From positions 40,941,201 through 41,005,200 of the forward strand of contig NC_079875.1 in the NCBI RefSeq assembly GCF_029227915.1: a stretch of 64,000 nt of DNA, written 5' to 3'. A program made the translations under genes and the position numbers. Of this stretch, positions 10,667 through 24,089 are shown one piece after another (position 1 is the first letter of the stretch; the number at the start of each line of letters is the position of its first letter). Under the pieces are notes generated by a model. That model was not told where the DNA came from and did no database searches. It worked only from the letters and a program-made list of their open reading frames with translations. Source of the stretch: Hydractinia symbiolongicarpus (taxonomy: Eukaryota; Cnidaria; Hydrozoa; Anthoathecata; Hydractiniidae).

Positions 10667-12425
10667 CCCGGGATTTACGGGAAATCGCGGGTTTTCGTTT
10701 GCCGGCGATTAAACTTCTTTTATTCAGCGTCTCATCAAAAATGAAAATATTTTTGAAAACTACAAGTCTTATGCGTTTTAGTGGTGAAAAAATAATTTTA
10801 AAAATCGTTCTGGAAATGAGTTTACTCACAGGGTACTTTCTTTGTATACATTCGACTATACGGGCCAAGCCCGGGATTTGCGGGAAATCGCGGGTTTTCG
10901 TTTGCCGGCGATTAAACCTCTTTCATTAAGCGTCTCATCAAAAATGAAAAGATTTTTGAAAACTACGAGTCTCATGCGTTTTAGTGGTGAAAAAAAAATT
11001 TAAAAAATCGTTCGGGAAATGAGATTACTCCCTGGGTACTTTCTTTGTATACATTCGACTACATGGGCCAAGCCCGGGATTTAGGGGAAATCGCTGGTTT
11101 TCGTTTGCCGGCGATTAAACCTCTTTCATTAAGCGTTTCATCAAAAATGAAAACATTTTTGAAAACTACAAGTCTCATGCGTTTTAGTGGTGAAAAAATA
11201 ATTTAAAAAATCGTTTGGGAAATGAGTTTACTCCCTGGGTACTTTCTTTGTATACTTTTGACTATACGGGCCGAGTCCGGGATTTACGGGAAATCGCGGG
11301 TTTTCGTTTGCCGGCGATTAAACTTCTTTTATTCAGCGTCTCATCAAAAATGAAAACATTTTTGAAAACTACAAGTCTTATGCGTTTTAGTGGTGAAAAA
11401 AAAATTTTAAAAATCGTTCGGGAAATGAGTTTACTCCCTGGGTACTTTCTTTGTATACATTCGACTACACGGGCCAAGTCCGGGATTTAGGGGAAATCGC
11501 TGGTTTTCGTTTGCCGGCGATTAAACCTCTTTCATTAAGCGTCTTATCAAAAATGAAAACATTTTTGAAAACTACAAGTCTCATGCGTTCTAGTGGTGAA
11601 AAAATAATTTGAAAAATCGTTCGGGAAATGAGTTTACTCCCTGGGTACTTTCTTTTTATACTTTTGACTATACGGGTCAAGCCCGGTATTTACGGGAAAT
11701 CGCGGGTTTTCGTTTGCCGGCGATTAAACTTCTTTTATTCAGCGTCTCATCAAAAATGAAATTATTTTTGAAAACTACAAGTCTTATGCGTTTTAGTGGT
11801 GAAAAAATAATTTTAAAAATCGTTCTGGAAATGAGTTTACTCACAGGGTACTTTCTTTGTATACATTCGACTATACGGGCCAAGCCCGGGATTTGCGGGA
11901 AATCGCGGGTTTTCGTTTGCCGGCGATTAAACCTCTTTCATTAAGCGTCTCATCAAAAATGAAAAGATTTTTGAAAACTACGAGTCTCATGCGTTTTAGT
12001 GGTGAAAAAAAAATTTAAAAAATCGTTCGGGAAATGAGTTTACTCCCTGGGTACTTTCTTTGTATACATTCGACTACACGGGCCAAGCCCGGGATTTAGG
12101 GGAAATCGCTGGTTTTCGTTTGCCGGCGATTAAACCTCTTTCATTAAGCGTCTCATCAAAAATGAAAACATTTTTGAAAACTACAAGTCTCATGCGTTTT
12201 AGTGGTGAAAAAATAATTTAAAAAATCGTTTGGGAAATGAGTTTACTCCCTGGGTACTTTCTTTGTATACTTTTGACTATACGGGCCGAGTCCGGGATTT
12301 ACGGGAAATCGCGGGTTTTCGTTTGCCGGCGATTAAACTTCTTTTATTTAGCGTCTCATCAAAAATGAAAACATTTTTGAAAACTACAAGTCTTATGCGT
12401 TTTAGTGGTGCAAAAAAAATTTTTA
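10400..12425. repeat. Higher-order repeat, 1015 bp (5-mer) x 2
   Basis: Open frames and variant markers at 10,450, 10,594, 10,662 and 11,215 reappear at 11,465, 11,609, 11,677 and 12,230, all exactly 1015 bp on. Shared markers are CGTCTTATC, CTTTTTATACTTTTGAC, AATAATTTTAAAAATCG and a CGTTTGGGAAATG monomer. Differences include CCGGGATTT against CCGGTATTT near 10,671/11,686 and AAAATATTTTTG against AAATTATTTTTG near 10,744/11,759. The copies end at about 12,412, where the second has GTGCAAAAAAAATTTTT. Confidence 0.85.
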
Positions 12426-14208
12426 AAAATCGTTCGGGAAATGAGTTTACTCCCTGGGTACTTTCTTTGTATACATTCGACTACACGGGCCAAGCCCGGG
12501 ATTTAGGGGAAATCGCTGGTTTTCGTTTGCCGGCGATTAAACCTCTTTCATTAAGCGTCTCATCAAAAATGAAAACATTTTTAAAAACTACAAGACTCAT
12601 GCGTTTTAGTGGTGAAAAAATAATTTAAAAAATCGTTTGGGAAATGAGTTTACTCCCTGGGTACTTTCTTTGTATACTTTTGACTATACGGGCCGAGTCC
12701 GTTATTTACGGGACATCGCGGGTTTTCGTTTGCCGGAGATTAAACTTCTTTTATTCAGCGTCTCATCAAAAATGAAAACATTTTTGAAAACTACGAGTCT
12801 CATGCGTTTTAGTGGTGAAAAAAAAATTTAAAAAATCGTTCGGGAAATGAGTTTACTCCCTGGGTACTTTCTTTGTATACATTCGACTACACAGGCCAAG
12901 CCCGGGATTTAGGGAAAATCGCTGGTTTTGGTTTGCAGGCGATTAAACCTCTTTCATTAAGCGTCTCATCAAAAATGAAAACATTTTTGAAAACTAAGAG
13001 ACTCATGCGTTTTAGTGGTGAAAAAATGATTTAAAAAATCGTTCGGGAAATGAGTTTACTCCCTGGGTACTTTCTTTTTATACTTTTGACTATACGGGTC
13101 AAGCCCGGTATTTACGGGAAATCGCGGGTTTTCGTTTGCCGGCGATTAAACTTCTTTTATTCAGCGTCTCATCAAAAATGAAATTATTTTTGAAAACTAC
13201 AAGTCTTATGCGTTTTAGTGGTGAAAAAATAATTTTAAAAATCGTTCTGGAAATGAGTTTACTCACAGGGTACTTTCTTTGTATACATTCGACTATACGG
13301 GCCAAGCCCGGGATTTGCGGGAAATCGCGGGTTTTCGTTTGCCGGCGATTAAACCTCTTTCATTAAGCGTCTCATCAAAAATGAAAAGATTTTTGAAAAC
13401 TACGAGTCTCATGCGTTTTAGTGGTGAAAAAAAAATTTAAAAAATCGTTCGGGAAATGAGTTTACTCCCTGGGTACTTTCTTTGTATACATTCGACTACA
13501 CGGGCCAAGCCCGGGATTTAGGGGAAATCGCTGGTTTTCGTTTGCCGGCGATTAAACCTCTTTCATTAAGCGTCTCATCAAAAATGAAAACATTTTTGAA
13601 AACTACAAGTCTCATGCGTTTTAGTGGTGAAAAAATAATTTAAAAAATCGTTTGGGAAATGAGTTTACTCCCTGGGTACTTTCTTTGTATACTTTTGACT
13701 ATACGGGCCGAGTCCGGGATTTACGGGAAATCGCGGGTTTTCGTTTGCCGGCGATTAAACTTCTTTTATTTAGCGTCTCATCAAAAATGAAAACATTTTT
13801 AAAAACTACAAGTCTTATGCGTTTTAGTGGTGAAAAAAATTTTTTAAAAATCGTTCGGGAAATGAGTTTACTCCCTGGGTACTTTCTTTGTATACATTCG
13901 ACTACACGGGCCAAGCCCGGGATTTAGGGGAAATCGCTGGTTTTCGTTTGCCGGCGATTAAACCTCTTTCATTAAGCGTCTCATCAAAAATGAAAACATT
14001 TTTAAAAACTACAAGACTCATGCGTTTTAGTGGTGAAAAAATAATTTAAAAAATCGTTTGGGAAATGAGTTTACTCCCTGGGTACTTTCTTTGTATACTT
14101 TTGACTATACGGGCCGAGTCCGTTATTTACGGGACATCGCGGGTTTTCGTTTGCCGGAGATTAAACTTCTTTTATTCAGCGTCTCATCAAAAATGAAAAC
14201 ATTTTTGA
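11618..14208. repeat. Higher-order repeat, 1422 bp (7-mer) x ~2
   Basis: About 11,618-13,039 recurs as 13,040 to about 14,208. Both copies carry GGGTCAAGCCCGGTATTTAC, AAATTATTTTTG, AATAATTTTAAAAATCG, CGGAGATTAAACTTC and GTCCGTTATTTACGGGACATC. The second copy lacks one monomer at its end: at about 14,210 it jumps to the TAAGAGACTC monomer that the first copy has one unit later (12,990). The remaining bases to 14,420 match the CGTCCCATC monomer of the 7.8 kb block. Confidence 0.82.
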
Positions 14209-16885
14209 AAACTAAGAGACTCATGCGTTTTAGTGGTGAAAAAATGATTTAAAAAATCGTTCGGGAAATGAGTTTACTCCCTGGGTACTTTTTTGTATAC
14301 TTTTGACTATACGGGCCGAGTCCGGGATTTACGGGAAAGGGCGGGTTTTCGTTTGCCGGCGATTAAACTTCTTTTATTCAGCGTCCCATCAAAAATGAAA
14401 ACATTTTTGAAAACTACAAGTCTCATGCGTTTTAGTGGTGAAAAAATAATATAAAAAATCGTTCGGGAAATGAGTTTACACCCTGGGTACTTTCTTTGTA
14501 TACTTTTGACTATACGGGCCAAGCCCGGGATATACGGGAAATGGCGGGTTTTCGTTTGCCGGCGATTAAACTTCTTTTAATCAGCGTCTCATCAAAAATG
14601 AAACCATTTTTGAAAACTACAAGTCTCATGGGCTTTAGTGGTTAAATATTAATTTAAAACATCGTTCGGAAAACGAGTTTACTCCCTGTGTACTTTTTTT
14701 GTATACTTTTGACTTCACAGGCCGAGTCCGGGATTTACGGGAAATCGCAGGTTTTCGTTTGCCGACGATTAAACTTCTTTTATTCAGCGTCTCTTCAAAA
14801 ATGAAAACATTTTTGAAAACTACAAGTCTCATGCGTTTTAGTGGTGAAAAGATAATTTAAAAAATCGTTTTGGAAATGAGTTTACTCACAGGGTACTTTC
14901 TTTGTATACTTTTTGACTATACGGGCCGAGTCCGGGATTTACGGGAAGTCGCGGTTTTTTGTTTGCCGGCGATTAAACTTCTTTTATACAGCGTCTCATC
15001 AAAAATGAAAACATTTTTAAAAACTACAAGTCTCATGGGCTTTAGTGGTGAAATAATAATTTAAAAAATCGTTCGGGAAATGAGTTTACACCCTGGGTAC
15101 TTTCTTTGTATACTTTTGACTATACGGGCCAAGCCCGGGATCTACGGGAAATCGCGGGTTTTCGTTTGCCGGCGATTAAACTTCTTTTATTCAGCGTCTC
15201 ATCAAAAATGAAAATATTTTTGAAAACTACAAGTCTTATGCGTTTTAGTGGTGAAAAAATAATTTAAAAAATCGTTCTGGAAATGAGTTTACTCACAGGG
15301 TACTTTCTTTGTATACATTCCACTATACGGGCCAAGCCCGGGATTTGCGGGAAATCGCGGATTTTCGTTTGCCGGCGATTAAACCTCTTTTATTAAGCGT
15401 CTCATCAAAAATGAAAACATTTTTGAAAACTACAAGTCTCATGCGTTTTAGTGGTGAAAAGGTAATTTAAAAAATCGTTTGGGAAATGAGTTTACTTCCT
15501 GGGTACTTTCTTTGTATACTTTTGACTATACGGGCTGAGTCCGGGATTTACGGGAAATGGCGGGTTTTCGTTTGCCGGCGATTAAACCTCTTTCATTAAG
15601 CGTCTTATTGAAACTGAAAACATTTTTAAAAACTACAAGTCTCATTCGTTCTAGTGGTGAAAAAATAATTTGAAAAATCGTTCGGGAAATGAGTTTACTC
15701 CCTGGGTACTTTCTTTGTATACTTTTGACTATACGGGCCAAGCCCGGGATCTACGGGAAATCGCGGGTTTTCGTTTGCCGGCGATTAAACTTCTTTTATT
15801 CAGCGTCTCATCAAAAATGAAAATATTTTTGAAAACTACAAGTCTTATGCGTTTTAGTGGTGAAAAAATAATTTAAAAAGTCGTTCTGGAAATGAGTTTA
15901 CTCACAGGGTGCTTTCTTTGTATACATTCCACTATACGGGCCAAGCCCGGGATTTGCGGGAAATCGCGGATTTTCGTTTGCCGGCGATTAAACGTCTTTC
16001 ATTAAGCGTCTCATCAAAAATGAAAACATTTTTGAAAACTACGAGTCTCATGCGTTTTAGTGGTGAAAAAAAAAATTAAAAAATCGTTCGGTAAATGAGT
16101 TTACTCCCTGGGTACTTTCTTTGTATACATTCGACTACACGGGCCAAGCCCGGGATTTAGGGGAAATCGCTGGTTTTCGTTTGCCGGCGATTAAACCTCT
16201 TTTATTAAGCGTCTCATCAAAAATGAAAACATTTTTGAAAACTACAAGTCTCATGCGTTTTAGTGGTGAAAAAATAATTTAAAAAATCGTTTGGGAAATG
16301 AGTTTACTCCCTGGGTACTTTCTTTGTATACTTTTGACTATACGGGCCGAGTCCGGGATTTACGGGAAATCGCGAGTTTTCGTTTGCCGGCGATTAAAAT
16401 TCTTTTATCCAGCGTCTCATCAAAAATGAAAACATTTTTGAAAACTACAAGTCTTATGCGTTTTAGTGGTGAAAAAATAATTTAAAAAATCGTTCTGGAA
16501 ATGAGTTTACTCACAGGGTACTTTCTTTGTATACATTCGACTATACGGGCCAAGCCCGGGATTTGCGGGAAATCGCGGGTTTTCGTTTGCCGGTGATTAA
16601 ACCTCTTTCATTAAGCGTCTCATCAAAAATGAAAATATTTTTGAAAACTACGAGTCTCATGCGTTTTAGTGGTGAAAAAAAAATTTAAAAAATCGTTCGG
16701 GAAATGAGTTTACTCCCTGGGTACTTTCTTTGTATACATTCGACTACACAGGTGAAGCCCGGGATTTAGGGGAAATCGCTGGTTTTGGTTTGCCGGCGAT
16801 TAAACCTCTTTCATTAAGCGTCTCATCAAAAATGAAAACATTTTTAAAAACTACAAGTCTCATGCGTTTTAGTGGTGAAAAAATA

Positions 16886-16999
16886 TGGCGGGTTTTCGTT
16901 TGCCGGCGATTAAACTCCTTTTATTCAGCGTCTCATCAAAAATGAAAACATTTTTAAAAACTACAAGTCTCATGGGCTTTAGTGGTGAAATAATAATTT
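16886..16999. repeat. Truncated monomer, copy 5
   Basis: Same 93-bp deletion junction, here preceded by a family 2 monomer with CACAGGTGAAGCCC, unlike the GGAAGTCGCGG monomer before copies 1-4. The junction has therefore been recombined onto a different left neighbour. Confidence 0.95.
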
Positions 17000-19900
17000 A
17001 AAAAAAATCGTTCGGGAAATGAGTTTACTCACAGGGTACTTTCTTTGTATACATTCGACTATACGGGCCAAGCCCGGGATTTACGGGAAATGGCGGGTTT
17101 TCGTTTGCCGGCGATTACACCTCTTTCATTAAGCGTCTTATTAAAACTGAAAACATTTTTAAAAACTACAAGTCTCATTCGTTCTAGTGGTGAAAAAATA
17201 TTTTGAAAAATCGTTCGGGAAATGAGTTTACTCCCTGGGTACTTTCTTTGTATACTTTTGACTATACGGGCCAAGCCCGAGATTTACGGGAAATCGCGGG
17301 TTTTCGTTTGCCGGCGATTAAACTTCTTTTATTCAGCGTCTCATCAAAAATGAAAATATTTTTGAAAACTACAAGTCTTATGCGTTTTAGTGGTGAAAAA
17401 ATAATTTAAAAAATCGTTCTGGAAATGAGTTTACTCACAGGGTACTTTCTTTGTATACATTCCACTATACGTGCCAAGCCCGGGATTTGCGGGAAATCGC
17501 GGATTTTCGTTTGCCGGCGATTAAACGTCTTTCATTAAGCGTCTCATCAAAAATGAAAACATTATTGAAAACTACGAGTCTCATGCGTTTTAGTGGTGAA
17601 AAAATAATATAAAAAATCGTTCGGGAAATGAGTTTACACCCTGGGTACTTTCTTTGTATACTTTTGACTATACGGGCCAAGCCCGGGATATACGGGAAAT
17701 GGCGGGTTTTCGTTTGCCGGCGATTAAACTTCTTTTAATCAGCGTCTCATCAAAAATGAAAACATTTTTGAAAACTACAAGTCTCATGGGCTTTAGTGGT
17801 TAAATATTAATTTAAAACATCGTTCGGAAAACGAGTTTACTCCCTGTGTACTTTTTTTGTATACTTTTGACTTCACAGGCCGAGTCCGGGATTTACGGGA
17901 AATCGCAGGTTTTCGTTTGCCGACGATTAAACTTCTTTTATTCAGCGTCTCTTCAAAAATGAAAACATTTTTGAAAACTACAAGTCTCATGCGTTTTAGT
18001 GGTGAAAAGATAATTTAAAAAATCGTTTTGGAAATGAGTTTACTCACAGGGTACTTTCTTTGTATACTTTTTGACTATACGGGCCGAGTCCGGGATTTAC
18101 GGGAAGTCGCGGTTTTTTGTTTGCCGGCGATTAAACTTCTTTTATACAGCGTCTCATCAAAAATGAAAACATTTTTAAAAACTACAAGTCTCATGGGCTT
18201 TAGTGGTGAAATAATAATTTAAAAAATCGTTCGGGAAATGAGTTTACACCCTGGGTACTTTCTTTGTATACTTTTGACTATACGGGCCAAGCCCGGGATC
18301 TACGGGAAATCGCGGGTTTTCGTTTGCCGGCGATTAAACTTCTTTTATTCAGCGTCTCATCAAAAATGAAAATATTTTTGAAAACTACAAGTCTTATGCG
18401 TTTTAGTGGTGAAAAAATAATTTAAAAAATCGTTCTGGAAATGAGTTTACTCACAGGGTACTTTCTTTGTATACATTCCACTATACGGGCCAAGCCCGGG
18501 ATTTGCGGGAAATCGCGGATTTTCGTTTGCCGGCGATTAAACCTCTTTTATTAAGCGTCTCATCAAAAATGAAAACATTTTTGAAAACTACAAGTCTCAT
18601 GCGTTTTAGTGGTGAAAAGGTAATTTAAAAAATCGTTTGGGAAATGAGTTTACTTCCTGGGTACTTTCTTTGTATACTTTTGACTATACGGGCTGAGTCC
18701 GGGATTTACGGGAAATGGCGGGTTTTCGTTTGCCGGCGATTAAACCTCTTTCATTAAGCGTCTTATTGAAACTGAAAACATTTTTAAAAACTACAAGTCT
18801 CATTCGTTCTAGTGGTGAAAAAATAATTTGAAAAATCGTTCGGGAAATGAGTTTACTCCCTGGGTACTTTCTTTGTATACTTTTGACTATACGGGCCAAG
18901 CCCGGGATCTACGGGAAATCGCGGGTTTTCGTTTGCCGGCGATTAAACTTCTTTTATTCAGCGTCTCATCAAAAATGAAAATATTTTTGAAAACTACAAG
19001 TCTTATGCGTTTTAGTGGTGAAAAAATAATTTAAAAAGTCGTTCTGGAAATGAGTTTACTCACAGGGTGCTTTCTTTGTATACATTCCACTATACGGGCC
19101 AAGCCCGGGATTTGCGGGAAATCGCGGATTTTCGTTTGCCGGCGATTAAACGTCTTTCATTAAGCGTCTCATCAAAAATGAAAACATTTTTGAAAACTAC
19201 GAGTCTCATGCGTTTTAGTGGTGAAAAAAAAAATTAAAAAATCGTTCGGTAAATGAGTTTACTCCCTGGGTACTTTCTTTGTATGCATTCGACTACACGG
19301 GCCAAGCCCGGGATTTAGGGGAAATCGCTGGTTTTCGTTTGCCGGCGATTAAACCTCTTTTATTAAGCGTCTCATCAAAAATGAAAACATTTTTGAAAAC
19401 TACAAGTCTCATGCGTTTTAGTGGTGAAAAAATAATTTAAAAAATCGTTTGGGAAATGAGTTTACTCCCTGGGTACTTTCTTTGTATACTTTTGACTATA
19501 CGGGCCGAGTCCGGGATTTACGGGAAATCGCGAGTTTTCGTTTGCCGGCGATTAAAATTCTTTTATCCAGCGTCTCATCAAAAATGAAAACATTTTTGAA
19601 AACTACAAGTCTTATGCGTTTTAGTGGTGAAAAAATAATTTAAAAAATCGTTCTGGAAATGAGTTTACTCACAGGGTACTTTCTTTGTATACATTCGACT
19701 ATACGGGCCAAGCCCGGGATTTGCGGGAAATCGCGGGTTTTCGTTTGCCGGTGATTAAACCTCTTTCATTAAGCGTCTCATCAAAAATGAAAATATTTTT
19801 GAAAACTACGAGTCTCATGCGTTTTAGTGGTGAAAAAAAAATTTAAAAAATCGTTCGGGAAATGAGTTTACTCCCTGGGTACTTTCTTTGTATACATTCG

Positions 19901-20043
19901 ACTACACAGGTGAAGCCCGGGATTTAGGGGAAATCGCTGGTTTTGGTTTGCCGGCGATTAAACCTCTTTCATTAAGCGTCTCATCAAAAATGAAAACATT
20001 TTTAAAAACTACAAGTCTCATGCGTTTTAGTGGTGAAAAAATA

Positions 20044-20157
20044 TGGCGGGTTTTCGTTTGCCGGCGATTAAACTCCTTTTATTCAGCGTCTCATCAAAAA
20101 TGAAAACATTTTTAAAAACTACAAGTCTCATGGGCTTTAGTGGTGAAATAATAATTT
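20044..20157. repeat. Truncated monomer, copy 6
   Basis: Same junction, 3158 bp after copy 5, inside the second large higher-order unit. Confidence 0.95.
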
Positions 20158-20736
20158 AAAAAAAATCGTTCGGGAAATGAGTTTACTCACAGGGTACTTT
20201 CTTTGTATACATTCGACTATACGGGCCAAGCCCGGGATTTACGGGAAATGGCGGGTTTTCGTTTGCCGGCGATTACACCTCTTTCATTAAGCGTCTTATT
20301 AAAACTGAAAACATTTTTAAAAACTACAAGTCTCATTCGTTCTAGTGGTGAAAAAATATTTTGAAAAATCGTTCGGGAAATGATCTTACTCCCTGGGTAC
20401 TTTCTTTGTATACTTTTGACTATACGGGCCAAGCCCGGGATTTACGGGAAATCGCGGGTTTTCGTTTGCCGGCGATTAAACTTCTTTTATTCAGCGTCTC
20501 ATCAAAAATGAAAATATTTTTGAAAACTACAAGTCTTATGCGTTTTAGTGGTGAAAAAATAATTTAAAAAATCGTTCTGGAAATGAGTTTACTCACAGGG
20601 TACTTTCTTTGTATACATTCCACTATACGTGCCAAGCCCGGGATTTGCGGGAAATCGCGGATTTTCGTTTGCCGGCGATTAAACGTCTTTCATTAAGCGT
20701 CTCATCAAAAATGAAAACATTATTGAAAACTACGAG

Positions 20737-23700
20737 TCTCATGCGTTTTAGTGGTGAAAAAAAAATTTAATAAATCGTTCGGGAAATGAGTTTACTCCCT
20801 GGGTACTTTCTTTGTATACATTCGACTACACGGGCCAAGCCCGGGATTTAGGGGAAATCGCTGGTTTTGGTTTGCCGGCGATTAAACCTCTTTCATTAAG
20901 CGTCTCATCAAAACTGAAAACATTTTTAAAAACTAGAAGTCTCATGCGTTTTAGTGGTGAAAAGATAATTTAAACAATCGTTCGGGAAATGAGTTTACTT
21001 CCTGGGTACTTTCTTTGTATACTTTTGACTATACCGGCCGAGTCCGGGATTTACGGGAAATCGCGGGTTTTCGTTTGCCGGCGATTAAACTTCTTTTATT
21101 CAGCGTCCCATCAAAAATGAAAACATTTTTAAAAACTGCAAGTCTCATGCGTTTTAGTGGTGAAATAATAATTTAAAAATCGTTCGGGAAATGAGTTTAC
21201 TCCCTGGGTACTTTCTTTGTATACTTTTGACTATACGGGCCGAGTCTGGGATTTACGGTAAATCGCAGATTTTCGTTTGCCGGCGATTAAACTTCTTTTA
21301 TTCAGCGTCTCATCAAAAATGAAAACATTTTTGAAAACAACAAGTCTCATGCGATTTAGTGGTGAAAAGATAATTTAAAAAATCGTTCTGGAAATGAGTT
21401 TACTCACAGGGTACTTTCTTTGTATACATTCGACTATACGGGCCAAGCCCGGGATTTACGGGAAATGGCGGGTTTTCGTTTGCCGGCGATTAAACCTCTT
21501 TCATTAAGCGTCTCATTAAAAATGAAAACATTTTTGAAAACTACAAGTCTCATTCGTTCTAGTGGTGAAAAAATAATTTGAAAAATCGTTCGGGAAATGA
21601 GTTTACTCCCTGGGTACTTTCTTTTTATACTTTTAACTATACTGGTCAAACCCGGGATTTACGGGAAATCGCAGGTTTTCGTTTGCCGGCGATTAAACTT
21701 CTTTTATTCAGCGTCTCATCAAAAATGAAAATATTTTTGAAAACTACAAGTCTTATGCGTTTTAGTGGTGAAAAAATAATTTAAAAAATCGTTCTGGAAA
21801 TGAGTTTACTCACAGGGTACTTTCTTTGTATACATTCGACTATACGGGCCAAGCCCGGGATTTGCGGGAAATCGCGGGTTTTCGTTTGCCGGCGATTAAA
21901 CCTCTTTCATTAAGCGTCTCATCAAAAATGAAAACATTTTTGAAAACTACAAGTCTCATGCGTTTTAGTGGTGAAAAAATAATTTAAAAAATCGTTTGGG
22001 AAATGAGTTTACTCCCTGGGTACTTTCTTTGAATACTTTTGACTATACGGGCCGAGTCCGGGATTTACGGGAAATCGCGGGTTTTCGTTTGGCGGCGATT
22101 AAACTTCTTTTATTCAGCGTCTCATCAAAAATGAAAACATTTTTGAAAACTACAAGTCTTATGCGTTTTAGTGGTGAAAAAATAATTTAAAAAGTCGTTC
22201 TGGAAATGAGTTTACTCACGGGGTACTTTCTTTGTATACATTCGACTATACGGGCCAAGCCCGGGATTTGCGGGAAATCGCGGGTTTTCGTTTGACGGTG
22301 ATTAAACCTCTTTCATTAAGCGTCTCATCAAAAATGAAAACATTTTTGAAAACTACGAGTCTCATGCGTTTTAGTGGTGAAAAAAAAATTTAAAAAATCG
22401 TTCAGGAAATGAGTTTACTCCCTGGGTACTTTCTTTGTATACATTCGACTACACAGGCCAAGCCCGGGATTTAGGGGAAATCGCTGGTTTTGGTTTGCCG
22501 GCGATTAAACCTCTTTCATTAAGCGTCTCATCAAAAATGAAAACATTTTTGAAAACTACAAGTCTCATGCGTTTTAGTGGTGAAAAAATGATTTAAAAAA
22601 TCGTTCGGGAAATGAGTTTACTCCCTGGGTACTTTCTTTGTATACTTTTGACTATACGGGCCGAGTCCGGGATTTACGGGAAATCGCGGGTTTTCGTTTG
22701 CCGGCGATTAAACTTCTTTTAATCAGCGTCTCATCAAAAATGAAAACATTTTTGAAAACTACAAGTCTCATGGGCTTTAGTGGTTAAATAATAATTTAAA
22801 ACATCGTTCGGAAAATGAGTTTACTCCCTGTGTACTTTTTTTGTATACTTTTGACTTCACAGGCCGAGTCCGGAATTTACGGGAAATCGCAGGTTTTCGT
22901 TTGCCGACGATTAAACTTCTTTTATTCAGCGTCTCTTCAATAATGAAAACATTTTTGAAAACTACAAGTCTCATGCGTTTTAGTGGTGAAAAAATAATTT
23001 AAAAAATCGTTCGGGAAATGAGTTTACTTCCTGGGTACTTTCTTTGTATACTTTTGACTATACGGGCCGAGTCCGGGGTTTACGGGAAATGGCGGATTTT
23101 CGTTTGCCGGCGATTAAACTTCTTTTATTCAGCGTCCCATCAAAAATGAAAACATTTTTGAAAACTACAAGTCTCATGCGTTTTAGTGGTGAAAAAATAA
23201 TATAAAAAATCGTTCGGGAAATGAGTTTACACCCTGGGTACTTTCTTTGTATACTTTTGACTATACGGGCCAAGCCCGGGATTTACGGGAAATGGCGGGT
23301 TTTCGTTTGCCGGCGATTAAACTTCTTTTAATCAGCGTCTCATCAAAAATGAAAACATTTTTGAAAACTACAAGTCTCATGAGCTTTAGTGGTTAAATAA
23401 TAATTTAAAACATCGTTCGGAAAATGAGTTTACTCCCTGTGTACTTTTTTTGTATACTTTTGACTTCACAGGCCGAGTCCGGGATTTACGGGAAATCGCA
23501 GGTTTTCGTTTGCCGACGATTAAACTTCTTTTATTCAGCGTCTCTTCAAAAATGAAAACATTTTTGAAAACTACAAGTCTCATGCGTTTTAGTGGTGAAA
23601 AAATAATTTAAAAAATCGTTCGGGAAATGAGTTTACGTCCTGGGTACTTTTTTGTATACTTTTGACTATACGGGCCGAGTCCGGGGTTTACGGGAAATGG

Positions 23701-24089
23701 CGGATTTTCGTTTGCCGGCGATTAAACTCATTTTATTCAGCATCTCATCAAAAATGAAAACATTGGTAAAAACTAAAAGTCTCATGGGCTTTAGTGGTGA
23801 AATAATAATTTAAAAAATCGTTCGGGAAATGAGTTTACTCCCTGGGTACTTTCTTTGTATACTTTTGACTATACGGGCCTAGTCTGGGATTCACGGGAAA
23901 TCGCAGGTTTTCGTTTGCCGGCGATTAAACTTCCTTTATTCAGCGTCTCATCAAAAATGAAAACATTTTTGAAAACTGCAAGTCTCATGCGATTTAGTGG
24001 TGAAAAGATAATTTAAAAAATTGTTGTGGAAATGAGTTTACTCACAGGGTACTTTCTTTGTATACATTTGACTATACGGGACAAGACCG
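20737..24089. repeat. Mixed monomers; part of a colinear duplicate of 43-47 kb
   Basis: About sixteen and a half monomers. Their order (ACCGGCCGAGTCC, GAAAACAACAAG, CTTTTTATACTTTTAAC, CGTTTGGG, family 2 with TGATTTAAAAAATCG, then TTGACTTCACAGG monomers and CGGGCCTAGTCTGGG) is repeated downstream at 43.9-47.4 kb. A local 609-bp (3-mer) duplication covers 22,690-23,298 and about 23,299-23,720. It is marked by TTAATCAGCG, AACATCGTTCGGAAAATG, TTGACTTCACAGG and GTCCGGGGTTTACGG. Confidence 0.8.

Larger units (their letters stand above)
14421..20736. repeat. Higher-order repeat, 3158 bp x 2 (largest tandem unit)
   Basis: Copy one spans about 14,421-17,578 and copy two 17,579-20,736. Every marker I checked is displaced by 3158 bp (14,870 to 18,028; 15,526 to 18,684; 16,730 to 19,888; 17,059 to 20,217). 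The unit is fifteen full monomers plus the 110-bp remnant and a few extra bases, including two extra As at TTTAAAAAAAATCG (16,997 and 20,155). Differences noted: AAACCATT/AAAACATT at 14,604/17,762, GTATACATT/GTATGCATT near 16,127/19,285, GAAATGAG/GAAATGAT near 17,226/20,384, and CCGAGATT/CCGGGATT near 17,280/20,438. The low divergence implies a recent duplication or an assembly duplication. Confidence 0.9.
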
